Assembly (NCBI GenBank): GCA_904063045.1 | Contig: CAJFCJ010000007.1 | Location: 4,099,404-4,163,403, forward strand | Length of the DNA: 64,000 nt | Source: Dimorphilus gyrociliatus | Taxonomy: Eukaryota > Annelida > Polychaeta > Dinophilidae | Direction: 5' to 3' | Shown: in pieces, positions 26,101-38,000 of the stretch | How positions within the stretch are numbered: the stretch's first letter is position 1 | Layout of the letters: each line of letters begins with the position of its first letter | Notes under the pieces: model-generated | Told to the model about the DNA's origin: nothing | The model's input: only the letters and a program-made list of their open reading frames with translations | The model's database searches: none | Program-made: the position numbers and the translations under genes

Positions 26101-26399
26101 TATATACTAATATATATATCTATGAATATCGGGAATTTCATGCTAAGGAGTATTGTCAGTACTTTCTCATCATACTCCTCTTTATATAACTATTGTTGAA
26201 AAAATATAAATAAATTCATTAAAAAACTTTTCCGTGTTTTTCTTTTCCTTCTTTCTTTCCCTCGTTATTACGATATCTATTTTTTTTATATTTTGTATTT
26301 GCAGAATACAAGTATGAAAGAACTAATACAGACTTGATTACCTCTTACAAAGAATACGAAACCTTGTTAACTAAAAATGCAATATATACTAATAAATAA
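23168..26399 (+). CDS. PAXIP1: PAX-interacting protein 1 (PTIP), six BRCT domains
   Basis: Nuclear adaptor of the DNA-damage response and of MLL3/4 (KMT2C/D) histone methyltransferase complexes. Eight exons: 23168-23278, 23358-23484, 23597-24125, 24187-24218, 24275-24375, 24428-24968, 25026-25874, 26305-26399; they sum to 795 codons (794 residues). BRCT1 (about 22-98) opens with LFKDIEYCFLGD; BRCT2 ends with SLVTSKWLTMCC; after a basic linker (KKRKIEE) come BRCT3 (TCLIGIIFYLSPSLVEH to FHWVNDVL), BRCT4 (to YKWLCDLYM), BRCT5 (MVAITGYKRHEK to NCSWLLESYL) and BRCT6. The long Gln-rich middle typical of vertebrate PTIP is almost absent. The last exon after a 430-bp intron is tentative: without it the protein stops at 25879; with it the tail reads EYKYERTNTD and ends TNK. 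Confidence 0.88.
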
Positions 26400-26458
26400 T
26401 TCTAAATATCTTTATCTTGGTTCTTTTTAATAAAAAGTATAAAAAAATTATATCCTGA

Positions 26459-28384
26459 TTAGAGAGCAGCCGTAGATGTACCATGACCTGTGGATGATGG
26501 GGCTATGAAGGTTGTTAATGCAGATTGAAGAAGTGAAGCTTTTTGAGAATGTTCCATTCGCATTCTGTCTAATTCTTCCTCTCTGAGACGCAATTTATGG
26601 TTTATTCTATCAACCTCTGCAGAGTGGCTTTCGTTATCAATCATTCTTTTTGAATTTGTTTCCTTTAGTTGTCTTTCTAGCGTAGTAACGCGTTCTTTCA
26701 AAGTATTTTGTTCGGACCTTTCAGCTTGAACTTCCACAGAGATTCTTTCCAACTCGTCAATTTTCCTTTGCATTTGCTGTTTGGCTCTTTCTAACCTCGA
26801 AATTTCTAGTCTAGATTCTGACAGCTCGTTATTCGCCTGAGACAGTTGACTTTGAATTTCATCTTTTGAGGCTAGAGACGCTCTAGCTTTTTCTTCAGCA
26901 ACTGAAACTCTTGCCTCTTGCGACGATCTTTCCCTTGTTCGTACGTCGGCGATCATTTGTTCCATAGCGGTTTTTTCAGATGCAGCTGTAGCTCTAGCCC
27001 TACGAAGTTCTTCCTCGAGATCCATTCGTTCTCTTTCGACCCTTTGAACCCTTTCATCTGCTTCTCTCTTGGCTCTGTCGTTTTCCTCCCTTAACTGTTG
27101 TCTAGCCTTTGCCCTTTCAGCTGTTATCTTTTCTTCCGACGTTCCGATAGCGAGTTTAAGATCTGCTTTAGTTTTAGCTAGTTGCTCTTTGAGTTCACAT
27201 ACATTATTTCTCTCATGCTCCAGCTGCCGCCTCAAATGTTCAGTTTGTCCTTCCGAAGATAGTAACTTTTCTGTGACTTCTGTAAGCTCTTTCTCCAATT
27301 TGGCTATGGCTTTTAAGCTTTTGTCTCTCTCAGTTTTCAGTTGATGCTGATTTGCCGATACAATTGCTGATCTCTCCTCCCGGGAAGCCTCCAAAAGAGC
27401 TTGTAGTTCTTCCACTTTACTTGAACTTAAAATGTTTTCCGACTCAGCTATTGTCAATTTAGAAGCTAGAGCTTCAAAGTGAGAATGACGCTCATGGAGT
27501 GCATCTTGTAAGGCTATAATTCTATCTCTAGATGCTATATCAGCAAGTCTTGAAGCTTCCTCCTGCTTCTCTAGCAGAGTCAGTGCACTAGAAACTTTCT
27601 GCTGCTTTTCTTTTTCGGTAAAGGCCAACTGCTTAGTCAAAAGTCTTGTTCTCTCCTCCGATTGTCGTTTGAGGCTACTGTTATCGCAATTTGAACCAAT
27701 AGCAGCCTCTATTGACTTAATAATATCTGAAGGAGAGTTATTTCCTGCAATTTCCAATCTATTGATTATTTTGTTAGACGATAAAGCATCCAGGATCGAC
27801 TTAGCTCCTATAAGTCCACAATTATTCCATCTCAGATCTAGCTCTCTCAAACTTCTATTTCTCTTCAAAGCGGATGAAATATGTTTTGCACCATCCATGG
27901 AAATTTGATTATTTCTCAGGTCTAACACCTTAACACTAGTATTCTCTGCTAATCCATCACACAAATCTCCAAACGCATCATCCAGCATTCCCAAAGAATT
28001 CCACTCTAAGACTACATTGGTTAAACGTTTATTATATCTAAGTAAATGGCAAAAAGCTCTTGCTGCCGTTCCTCTTAGCTGATTTCCCTTCATTTCCAAT
28101 TTAGTACATTTAAGATGTTTCGTTAAACCTCTCAATAAATGTTCAGCGCATTCGTCACTTAGCATGCAGTCGTTTAAGTACAACTCTCCAATAACATCGT
28201 CACCCTCTAGAGCTTTTCCTAAAGCTACACAACTGGCAAAGGACAGCGATAAAGTACTGAGATTGAGCAAAACTCCGGAAGATTTTGTTACAACATGTTT
28301 AAAAGCTCTAATAATACTATCTTGAGGTTCATGCTTTTGTTCTCCACAGCATTGTATATATATCCTTCTAAATTCCTCTAGCAT
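26459..28384 (-). CDS. LRRC45: Leucine-rich repeat protein 45
   Basis: Centrosomal linker protein that helps keep the two centrioles together and takes part in early ciliogenesis. Single uninterrupted frame of 641 residues from 28384. Residues 1-230 hold ribonuclease-inhibitor-type leucine-rich repeats (TNVVLEWNSLGMLDDAFGDL, VKVLDLRNNQIS, LRELDLRWNNCGLIGAK), matching LRRC45 closely. From about residue 235 to 625 it is one long coiled coil rich in Glu, Arg and Lys (QDALHERHSHFEALASKL; RKIDELERISVEVQAE). It ends with the conserved HKLRLREEELDRMRMEHSQK region. Length is near the family norm (about 670). No intron, unlike most neighbours. Confidence 0.93.
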   Translation of the reverse strand: MLEEFRRIYIQCCGEQKHEPQDSIIRAFKHVVTKSSGVLLNLSTLSLSFASCVALGKALEGDDVIGELYLNDCMLSDECAEHLLRGLTKHLKCTKLEMKGNQLRGTAARAFCHLLRYNKRLTNVVLEWNSLGMLDDAFGDLCDGLAENTSVKVLDLRNNQISMDGAKHISSALKRNRSLRELDLRWNNCGLIGAKSILDALSSNKIINRLEIAGNNSPSDIIKSIEAAIGSNCDNSSLKRQSEERTRLLTKQLAFTEKEKQQKVSSALTLLEKQEEASRLADIASRDRIIALQDALHERHSHFEALASKLTIAESENILSSSKVEELQALLEASREERSAIVSANQHQLKTERDKSLKAIAKLEKELTEVTEKLLSSEGQTEHLRRQLEHERNNVCELKEQLAKTKADLKLAIGTSEEKITAERAKARQQLREENDRAKREADERVQRVERERMDLEEELRRARATAASEKTAMEQMIADVRTRERSSQEARVSVAEEKARASLASKDEIQSQLSQANNELSESRLEISRLERAKQQMQRKIDELERISVEVQAERSEQNTLKERVTTLERQLKETNSKRMIDNESHSAEVDRINHKLRLREEELDRMRMEHSQKASLLQSALTTFIAPSSTGHGTSTAAL

Positions 28385-29027
28385 ACTTTATCATGTAAAA
28401 AATATTCGTCTAAAACACCTTTCTCTATCGATTTCTACCGAAGAAACCTGTTTAAACTTGTTGCTAAGAAACACGAAAAACACTCAGCTATAAACCAGTT
28501 TCCCCAAGAGATGCTAAAATCGAATTCTTTTAAAAGTTTTATCTTGTTAAAGAAAAGCCTACTCTTTGATTAATAATCTTTAACTATCATAAAAAGTAAT
28601 TAATTAGCTAAATTAGTTATAAGTTCAATCTAGCCGATATATTCAATTAATTTCGATTTAAAAATATACAGAAGAAAAAAAACATTTCCTTTCTCTTTTT
28701 AATTGATTGTTATTATTAGTTTTAAAGGTGAATAAATTAATTAGTTTAAAAGAATATTATACAGTAAAAATTGTACTGAAAAGATAAAATAGATAAATAT
28801 AAAAATACAAATCAAACGACAAAAAACACTGAGCAAAAAGTTAACTATTTATATTTATTTTTTTAAAATAAAACGTTAATGATAAATGAAATAAATAAGT
28901 TTTAATTGAAATAATAATCATATTTCCAGGAATATAAGGATGAGTGAAAGAGATAACGAAAAAGGCAAAATAATCTGTGTATAAGTTGTTTTGACTGCGG
29001 TTGGGAGGTTTAGAGGAAAAGAAAGCA

Positions 29028-29071
<44 letters not shown>

Positions 29072-29144
29072 GAAATTCTTCAATCTACATACACATGCAG
29101 CAGCTCAGCAGCTGTTTAATAATATTCATATTTCTAACTTGGTT
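28385..29144. promoter_or_regulatory. Divergent intergenic region, LRRC45 / thrombospondin
   Basis: About 760 bp between diverging genes, very AT-rich, with a GA microsatellite near the thrombospondin start. No coding exon recognised. Confidence 0.4.
29031..29069. repeat. GA microsatellite
   Basis: (AG)n run of about 39 bp, interrupted once by GG, located 76 bp before the thrombospondin start codon. It lies in the probable promoter or 5' untranslated region, where GAGA-type tracts can act as factor-binding sites. Confidence 0.95.
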
Positions 29145-32100
29145 ATGAAGACTTTTCTTTTCTTTTTAGCTACCCTAATTGGAGTTAGCCGTGGTAAGTT
29201 TATGAGCTATTGTAATTAATTATCTTGTTAATAATCATTGTTTTATTTTCGTTTCAAAAAAGAAGAAAATGGAATTTTTATATCTATTAAATCTGTTCAC
29301 CATACACCAACTTTAATCAAGTTCGAGAAGAATTCAGCAATTCAACATAAATATTCATCAAGTGAGTATTCAGAAGTTCTTTCTTAATTGACTTTGAATT
29401 AATTGATTTGTCTTAATTTTTATAATTCAAATAATTTATTCATACTTATCCTCTAAATGATTAGAAAGTTTTTAAACTATATTGAAGTAAATTTCTATAT
29501 AGTTATCTTACACGAACATGGAAGAAGGGATACTCAATTAACTCGTATTGTATCCGGGAATTATCTTATTAACTTTGATACGCGGATAAATGGATCAAGA
29601 TCAATTTGCGTTTATCGCATTATCAAGGATTGCATTGTTATTGACAAACAGATAGTAAATTTGAAGTGGTGCCGTCGATTAAACTCTTCAAGTATTACGG
29701 TTAGTAGCCATTTTGAAATCCTAACTGCAAATCCTTTACGGTACTTTTTTCGCGACAACACTCTTTTAAAGATAAGTTAAGCAACTAATTAATATAAAGT
29801 AATAAATAATTGGCTTTATTAGATACGACCATACGTTTTATTAAAATAAAGTAACATCTGTTTGTAAGATCTTGGCACATGTTTCAACAGTTTCATATAT
29901 TGAAAGAAAGCACCCACCCAACAAGAGTACATCTAAGATTAATCAAAGCTTCTCTTTCATGTCTTTAAGACTCATGGAACAAAAAAAGCCTATTTTAGGG
30001 CTTTTCCTATCATTTTTCTTATCATATTATTATTTTGTTTGTTATATAAATAGAAGGTTATTAGAATTTTTCAAGAATGGCGGGAAAAAAGTATGTTTAC
30101 GTTCTTTTTTAGAACATCGGCCAAGGAATAGAACTCTATACAAATATTGACGAAAAAGAAGTTTTGATAAAAGAAGGTTGTCCTACTACTATTAGAGGTG
30201 CAGAGAGAATGATCAATGATGATTATGCTGCATTTTCTGCTGGTACGTTATTCTAATAAGATTTTATTTGAGTACTTGCTAATTTCATTCATAAAACAGC
30301 CGGAGATCTAACTGATAAGCTGGTCGGAGCTTTGAAAGAATTAAGAAATGATATTAAAATACACCAAACTGAAACAAAAAATCTTAGATTGTTCCTGTCC
30401 AAATGTGACCTTTGTCGGGACGTTAGCGTCTGCAATTCTATCAAACCTTGCTATCCGGGCGTTATTTGTAACGACCATGAAAATGGAACTTATTCTTGCG
30501 GCAAATGCCCTACAAATTATAGAGGTGATGGTAAATTTTGCGAAAAGATACCCGCTTGTGCGTCTAAGCCGTGCTTCACTGGAGTGGCTTGTCAAGATAC
30601 CAATGATGGAGGTTACTTTTGTGGAAGATGTCCTGAGGGCTATGACGGAGATGGTAGAATTTGCAGAGAGATAAATGGCTGCGATAATAACCCGTGCTTT
30701 AGGGGCGTTAGGTGCGAAAATTTGGGTAGAGGAATGTATAAATGTGAATCTTGTCCAAACGGCTTCAATGGAAATGGTGTTGTTTGTTTGAAGTTACCTG
30801 CTAGACCTTGTCGTCGGCGACCATGTTATGAAGGTGTCATATGTGAAGATTTGGATGGAGACAATTTTAGGTCAAATGCTTTTTCCACTTATGTAGAGAT
30901 CTAATAGTGGCTATATTATTAACAGATGCGGTAGATGTCCAGAAGGATTTGAAGGAGATGGTATTCGTTGTCAAAGACTCTCATCGTGTTCCCATAATCC
31001 ATGTTTTAAGGGCGTTGAATGTTTTGATATGGGACAAGAGAATTTTAGGTGTGGTCCTTGCCCGTCAGGATATACTGGAAACGGTGTCGAATGCGCAAAG
31101 TATGTCCCATTTACATATTTTTTTTAGTTAAGCTAGAATCTTCTCAGGTTAAGACCATGCGATAATTATCCTTGCTTTGGAAAATGCTACGACAAGAGTG
31201 ATGGGAGCTATCACTGCGAACCTTGTCCTGAAGGTTATTTTGGAGATGGACGAACTTGTCAAAGAAGTTCACCATGTCTTAGTAATCCGTGCTACCGCGA
31301 TGTTCGATGTTTCGAGCTTGTTAATGGCAAATTCATTTGTGATAAATGTCCTCAAGGCTTCACTGGTAACGGTATTGGATCAGATGGTTGCAAGAAAATA
31401 ATAACATGCAGAGATCGACCATGTTATCCGGATTCTATATGTTCAGATATTGACGATCAGAGAGGATACTTTAAGTGTGGCCCTTGCCCCTCTGGTTTCA
31501 CTGGTGATGGATATGGAGAAAATGGTTGTAAAAGAATCACTTGTCAGGATCAGTATTGTCATCCAAGTGTGGAATGTTATGATGATGGTAAAACACTTAC
31601 ATGTGGATCTTGTCGCTCTGGATTTACTGGTAATGGTATCGGAATAAATGGATGTAGAAGGATAACCTGTGGAGACAAACCCTGCTTTGTAAACGTGCGA
31701 TGTGAAGATACGCCGGAAGGCTATAAATGTGGTCCCTGTCCAGGTAATCTAGTTGGAGATGGAGAAGTTTGCAGAATAAGAAGATGTTCTGATTCACCTA
31801 GACCATGTTATCCTGGAGTTGATTGCAGTGACATGGCATACGGCCCTAAGTGTGGTGATTGTCTAAGGGGATTCTGGGGAGATGGAATGGATTGTCGACG
31901 AATAACTTGTGATGATTATCCGCCACAGAGACCTCCTTGCGATATTCGAGCTGAATGTTTTGATACGGACAAAGGGCCAACATGTGGATCATGTCCCCCT
32001 GGTTTGGTGGGGGATGGGAAAATTTGCCGATTGCGTAAATGTTCTGATCCTCCACAGCCATGTTTTAGAGGTGTAGAGTGCTATGACACGATATTTGGTC

Positions 32101-34617
32101 CTAGATGTAGAGATTGTCCGACAGGATATTGGGGTAACGGTTTTGATTGTCAGAGAATAACATGTGAAAATTTTCCAAGTCATCGTCCACCATGTGACTA
32201 TCTAGTCACATGTACTAATTCTCCCAGCGGTCCCATCTGTGGGCCTTGTCCTGATAGGTTTTCTGGTGATCCAACAATAAGATGCCTTCCGGTTCGATGC
32301 GATTCCCAACGTTGCCCACCAGGAATGAGATGTATCGATTCACCCAGTGGATATGACTGTCAAAAGTGTCCAGATCGATTTAAGGGAGATGGCAAAAGAT
32401 GTTGGCCAATTAGATGCTCTGAAAAACCTTGTGCAACAGGAGTTGAATGTAAAGATTCTGATGAAGGGTACATTTGTAGAAAATGTCCAGAAGGTATGAA
32501 AGGAGATGGAGTTATTTGCGAAGATGTCAACGAATGTATTGAGGAAAATCCATGCGATAGATTGACTAGATGTATTGATTTACAGCCTGGCTATAGATGT
32601 TCTGCTTGTCCAGTTGGTTATGAAGGGTCAGCAGTTACAGGTAGAGGTCCTGGTAAGGTTTCTTATTTTGCTCATAAACAATAAAAGTTTAAGATTTTAT
32701 TAAATCTAAACAGCCGACGCTAAATTCAAGAAACAAGTTTGCCACGATATAGATGAGTGTGTCAAATATAATGGAGGCTGTACACCAAATTCTCGCTGCA
32801 TAAATACAATTGGATCATACAGATGTGGTGAATGTAATTTTGGCTATGAAGGTAACCAGGTGATTGGTTGTTCGAGAATACGTGGACTCTGTCCTGATAA
32901 CAAGATTATTTGTCCTGAAAATGCCGAATGCATCCTTGATTTCAATGCAAGGTCTTATAAATGTAAGTGCAAACCCGGCTTTGCAGGAAATGGAACCTTT
33001 TGTAGCTTTGACAAGGATGCCGACGGCTATCCTGATGAATCCCTACTTTGTACGGACAGTCACTGTAAGAAAGACAACTGTCCTTCTGTTCCGAATAGTG
33101 GACAGGAAGATCTTAATGGTAATGGAGTTGGGGATGCTTGTGAAAACGATTCAGATAATGATGGGATTCCTAATTCAGAGGACAATTGCCCTTATATTAA
33201 AAATAGAGACCAGGCCGACATTGATAAGGATGCCGTCGGTGATATCTGCGACAACTGCAGATTCAAAGCTAATAGAAATCAACACGATATTGATAGTGAT
33301 GGCCTAGGAGATGTATGTGATGATGATATTGACGGTGACGGTCTATTAAATGAGGATGATAATTGTCCATATGTTTCTAATTACGATCAGAGGGATGTCG
33401 ATAGAGATAATGTCGGCGATGTTTGTGACAATTGTATTAATGTTCCAAATCCTGATCAAATTGACATTAACAAAAATCGAATAGGAGATGCCTGTGAAGG
33501 AACAACAGACAGAGATGAAGACGGTATTCCAGATAAGAATGATAACTGTCCAGATGATTCGAATACAGATCAATTAGATAGTGATGATGATGGATTAGGA
33601 GATGCTTGTGATCAGGATGATGATAACGATGGTATTTTGGATGCAGCTGACAATTGTCGATTGGTGTTTAATCCCGATCAAATGGATTTGAATAGAGATG
33701 GAATAGGTGATGCATGCAACAAAGATTGCGATGGAGATAACCGACCCGATTACTTGGATGTCTGTTATAGAAATAAGGAAATATTTGACACTGATTTTAG
33801 AAACTATACCCAAATTATGCTTGATCCAACTGGTTGGATAATTTTTTAATATTTCTGTTGTCAATTTTTATTTCCAATTTTGCCTTTAGGTGACTCGCAG
33901 GAAGATCCAGATTGGGATGTTCGGGATAAAGGAGCAGAAGTCGTTCAGCATATCAATAGCGATCCAGGATTATTCGTGGGCTATCATAGATTTACAGGAG
34001 TGGATTTCGATGGCACGTTCTACGTCGATTCAAAGGTTGACAATGATTATGCTGGATTTGTTTTTGGATATACAAATAGTAGTCATTTCTATGCAGTTAT
34101 GTGGAAAAGAGGCAGACAAACTTACTGGGAGACCAGTCCTTTCAGAGCAGTTGCCGATCCTGGGGTTCACATTAAAGTAGTTCGTTCTTCGACTGGACCT
34201 GGTCCAATGATGAGAAATTCTTTGTGGCATAGTATGAGCGTCCCTGGGCAGACTACTAACTTATGGAAGGATCCAAACCAAGTTTCTTGGAAGATGAGAA
34301 GTTCTTATAGATGGAAATTACAGCATAGACCAGATTTTGGTTTTATTAGAGTACGGATATTTGAGGGAAGTGAAAAGATAATCGATTCTGGCAATTTAAG
34401 GGATACAACATTTTCGGGAGGCAGTCTAGGTTTATTAGTATTTTCTCAGGAGAAGGTCGTCTTCTCTCAACTTAGTTACAGATGCATCGGTAAATATTTG
34501 AAAATCCTTAAATATTATTAATTAAAAATAATTTTATAAATTACAGATGATCTTCCTCAAGATGTCGACACAGATCATTTTCCCAGGCTTCGGGAAGCGT
34601 CTACCAAATGGTGCTAA
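29145..34617 (+). CDS. Thrombospondin, COMP/TSP5 type, with expanded EGF array
   Basis: Secreted extracellular-matrix glycoprotein. The start gives a signal peptide ([17 protein letters not shown]). The N-terminal laminin-G-like domain (29260-30240) is divergent and its exons are approximate. A coiled-coil oligomerisation segment with two cysteines ([11 protein letters not shown], 30300-30420) follows, as in pentameric thrombospondins. Then come about 19 EGF-like repeats (30420-33010), most with the pattern CxxxPCxxxVxCxD....CGxCPxGxxGDGxxC; vertebrate TSP5 has four. Next are the calcium-binding type 3 repeats rich in DxDxDGxxDxxDNC (33011-33790) and the C-terminal L-lectin domain ([49 protein letters not shown]; 33790-34500). 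No type 1 repeats or von Willebrand C domain. Introns confirmed by phase include 30868-30925, 31101-31148 and that ending at 33890. The last exon ends TKWC, stop 34615-34617. Confidence 0.92.
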
Positions 34618-35012
34618 ATATATAATGTATATGTATTTTTTTCGCTTAATAAGTGTGTTAAAATCGACCCTGCGACCTTTCTCTTTTTGCTTTGAAATAT
34701 TAAGGTGTTATTTAGGTAGAGGTTAACTGCAATGGTGAAATTTTACTTTTATACTTAGAAAACTAACTAAAAATAATAAATATATTGCGCAATATTGGGA
34801 TTGAAATATTTTTGACAACGTAAATATTGTTATTTATATTAGAAAAGTAATAAACATCGGAACAAAAGATTTACATATATACCATATCTATATACACTTG
34901 TAGCATACGTCATTATAAGGTGAATATAGTTGTGGATCTTCCGAGAATGCTTTGAGAATGCAACTTTTCAAAGCTACAACGATCTTTTTGCAACCAATAG
35001 ACCGATAACTTC
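34618..35012. other. Convergent 3' region, thrombospondin / ARHGEF10-like
   Basis: About 395 bp between facing stop codons; aataaa-like signals occur near 34765 and 34849. No coding signal. Confidence 0.35.
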
Positions 35013-38000
35013 CTATATTCGACATTGCCATAAGAGGAGACATACATCGTCTTGTCTGATTTTACTCTTTTTTACCAAATTTTCTTGGCCTATATGACGA
35101 TGGCCCTGACCACCAGAAGCAACTATGAGACTTTTATTTACCATTTGAATTTGATTTCTCTCTGAGCTTGTAGGAATTTTTGGAGATGTAGGGCTCGTAG
35201 GACTCTTTGGAGAAGTAGGGCTGGTTGAACTTGAAGGATTTCGATTTAAGCCTTTTTCAAGACTCAGTCTGAGATCATTAATTTTCTTTCCCTGCCCTCC
35301 CCTAACCTTTTTTATGAGATTTTCGTGCTTTTTGAAACGTCTACTAAGTTTTCTACCAAATCTGAGTCCCTGAGCCTCCCTGGGCATAGTATTTTTTAGA
35401 ACACTTGAAGCAGTTTGAATATAATTATCATGGCACAAATGCCCATATATCAACTCTACACTGTCCAAGTCTGTCAGCGAATTCCATCTTGGTTTATCTT
35501 CGTCGAAACAATCGTCATCGTCGTCATCTTTGAGAGATGAAAGTGAATCAGATCTTACTTTCAGATTGTCACCCTCTCCTTCTTCCCCTTCCCCTCCCTC
35601 TTCCCCTTCCTCTCCCTCTTTTTCTTCTCTGTCTATTTCTAAGGACTTTAATTTTTTAGGAGATCTCTCTAAAGCTTCAACAAAAATTGATGGAATTCTA
35701 TCCCCTTCTTCAATCCTTATACTCGAACAGGATACGGTTATTAAAAACTCAATAGGACTATTTTGGCAATGTAGTGAAACATTTGGTCGTCCATGTATCT
35801 GTGGAACTCCTTGCAATCTAGGAAGTGGAAGAGTGAGAACGTAGCCAACGCTAGTTCCAATCCATAGAACACCTTTCGCGGCTGACAGTGAGGTTATATG
35901 TATAGCAGAGATAGGATCTTTTTTATCTAACCAAAGTAAAATATAAACATGTTCAAGCTATGTTAAATTGAAATCGTGAGTATATTTCGAACCTTTAGCA
36001 ACAGTTTGTATGGCAGATGCAACATTAATATCTTGTAAATATTCAAAGGTTTCTCTATGATATAATTTTATAACGGCACTATTTTCATAAGACACCAGGA
36101 TACCAGCCCCTGCATTGACCACACATTTAATTGACTCTTCACAATCTTTTAATTTGTTTTCGGAAGCCAAATCGAAATCAGCCTAAGAGAAAACAACATT
36201 TATTTAATTAATTTCGTCAACATGACAATTATTGAGCCAATATAGAAATTACCCTATGAATTTTATATTGAAAAGAGTCATTCACTAATTTTGCCGTTAC
36301 AGATAATCTAGATAACAATTTCCCACTACAACACCAAAGATAAGAATTGCAGAGATGAAGATCATTAACAGCGCTATCCCCCAATTTTAGTAGACTCATA
36401 TTTTTATTATTCCATACACCATCTATAAAATATTTTTTGTATTATCTGCATAGTAATCAAAAAAAGCTAAATTACCGATATTCCTGTGAAGAATTCCGAT
36501 ATTACCATCTACCATGCCAATAAACATTGTAGAATTGAAGAATTTTAAGCATATGGGCGTATTTGGAATAGAGAATTTGTAATAGGAATCTTTCCTTTCC
36601 AAATCATTTACTTTTAATACAATTACACTGAAAAAGAATTAAAAAATATATTATTCAAATTGACAATTGTTTCATAGGTTTTTAATTTAGTTAAATTTTA
36701 CGTTTTATCAACCAAACCCATCCAGACACTATCTTCACTTAAAATGGTCTCATCTTCATCTAAATCTTCATTTAATTTCTTGTCTCCGTAACCAGTAACG
36801 CTCTCCGCACACAGAATTGCAGCCTCTGACGCCTATTTAGGTTTTGCTTATATTTTTTTATGATTTTAATATTTTGGAAAAAATCGTTTACTTGAAATGC
36901 TTCAACTATGTGAGGTGGTGTTGTATGAAAAGATATTATTGTAACGTGGCCAGGATCTGTATCCTTTTCGGATCTACTACAAACCCATAAATGTTCATGA
37001 CCTAATTTTGGGTCATTTCTAGAAGGTAGAATAACAGAAACTGAACAAGTTAACTGAAAAATAGGTGAAATAAGTTTATAGATATAATTAAATAACTAAA
37101 ACTAACCCGAGTATTTAGTATTGATATATCACATAACAAGGGCTTAATAAACAAAGGTAATTTAAACACAAATTGTTGTTCATTTTCGGGCACCACCCAT
37201 CCAGGTTTATTACGTGGATCTAATTATGTTATCAGAATATATGCAAATACGAATTAATGTTAATTAGTAATATAATACCTAAAGATAATTTTGCACTTTG
37301 CAAATCCAACAGCCAGCCTTGTTTAGTTTCATCTGATTCTACTTGAATAGTATAAATTTCACCCTTGCCACCGGTTCTAATTATTTAATTATTTAAATAA
37401 TTGCTATTTAAATAATACAAGTTTTGTGATAAATTACTTACTTTGTAGATGCGCAAAATTGTAGAATGCATTTATTTACATCATTTTTCAACTGAATTGA
37501 AGTTTGCAGACTTTTCGTTATATTTCTCATTAATTCTTTACTTAATCCTTCATGATCTAATCGCAATTGACTGACAAGGTTTGTTATTTCTTCTATTAAG
37601 GGGAGATCGTGGAGGAGATTATCAAGATCTTTGCTATAAGTTGTATAGCCATCTTCCTTAGATGAAACAAGCGATAATCTTCCATGAGCTGCTTTCAGTT
37701 TATAGGCAATTGGAACACTGGCTTCTATAACATCAATTTCGTGAATTGGTAAAATCCATTTGTATTTATATTTTTCAACTACACTCCCATTATCCCCTTG
37801 TCTATTAAAAATATAAGTATCATTTATTAAAAGTTGACGCCTAGATAATTATCATGCTCACTTTGTAGCAACGCTAACGCATAATAATTGATCATTCATG
37901 AGGAATATTCTTCTTGGTTTCTTCTGATATTCTCCATTCTCTCCGTATTCCTATAGGTGATATAGAAATAAATATAATTGTGATGGGGTATTAGTAATTC

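Noticed and set aside
29872-30150. Plus-strand frame with a hydrophobic stretch before the thrombospondin coiled coil
   Set aside because: It crosses an intron-exon boundary: the real exon starting [13 protein letters not shown] begins near 30112 in a different frame and joins its neighbours in phase. A small laminin-G exon hidden here cannot be excluded.
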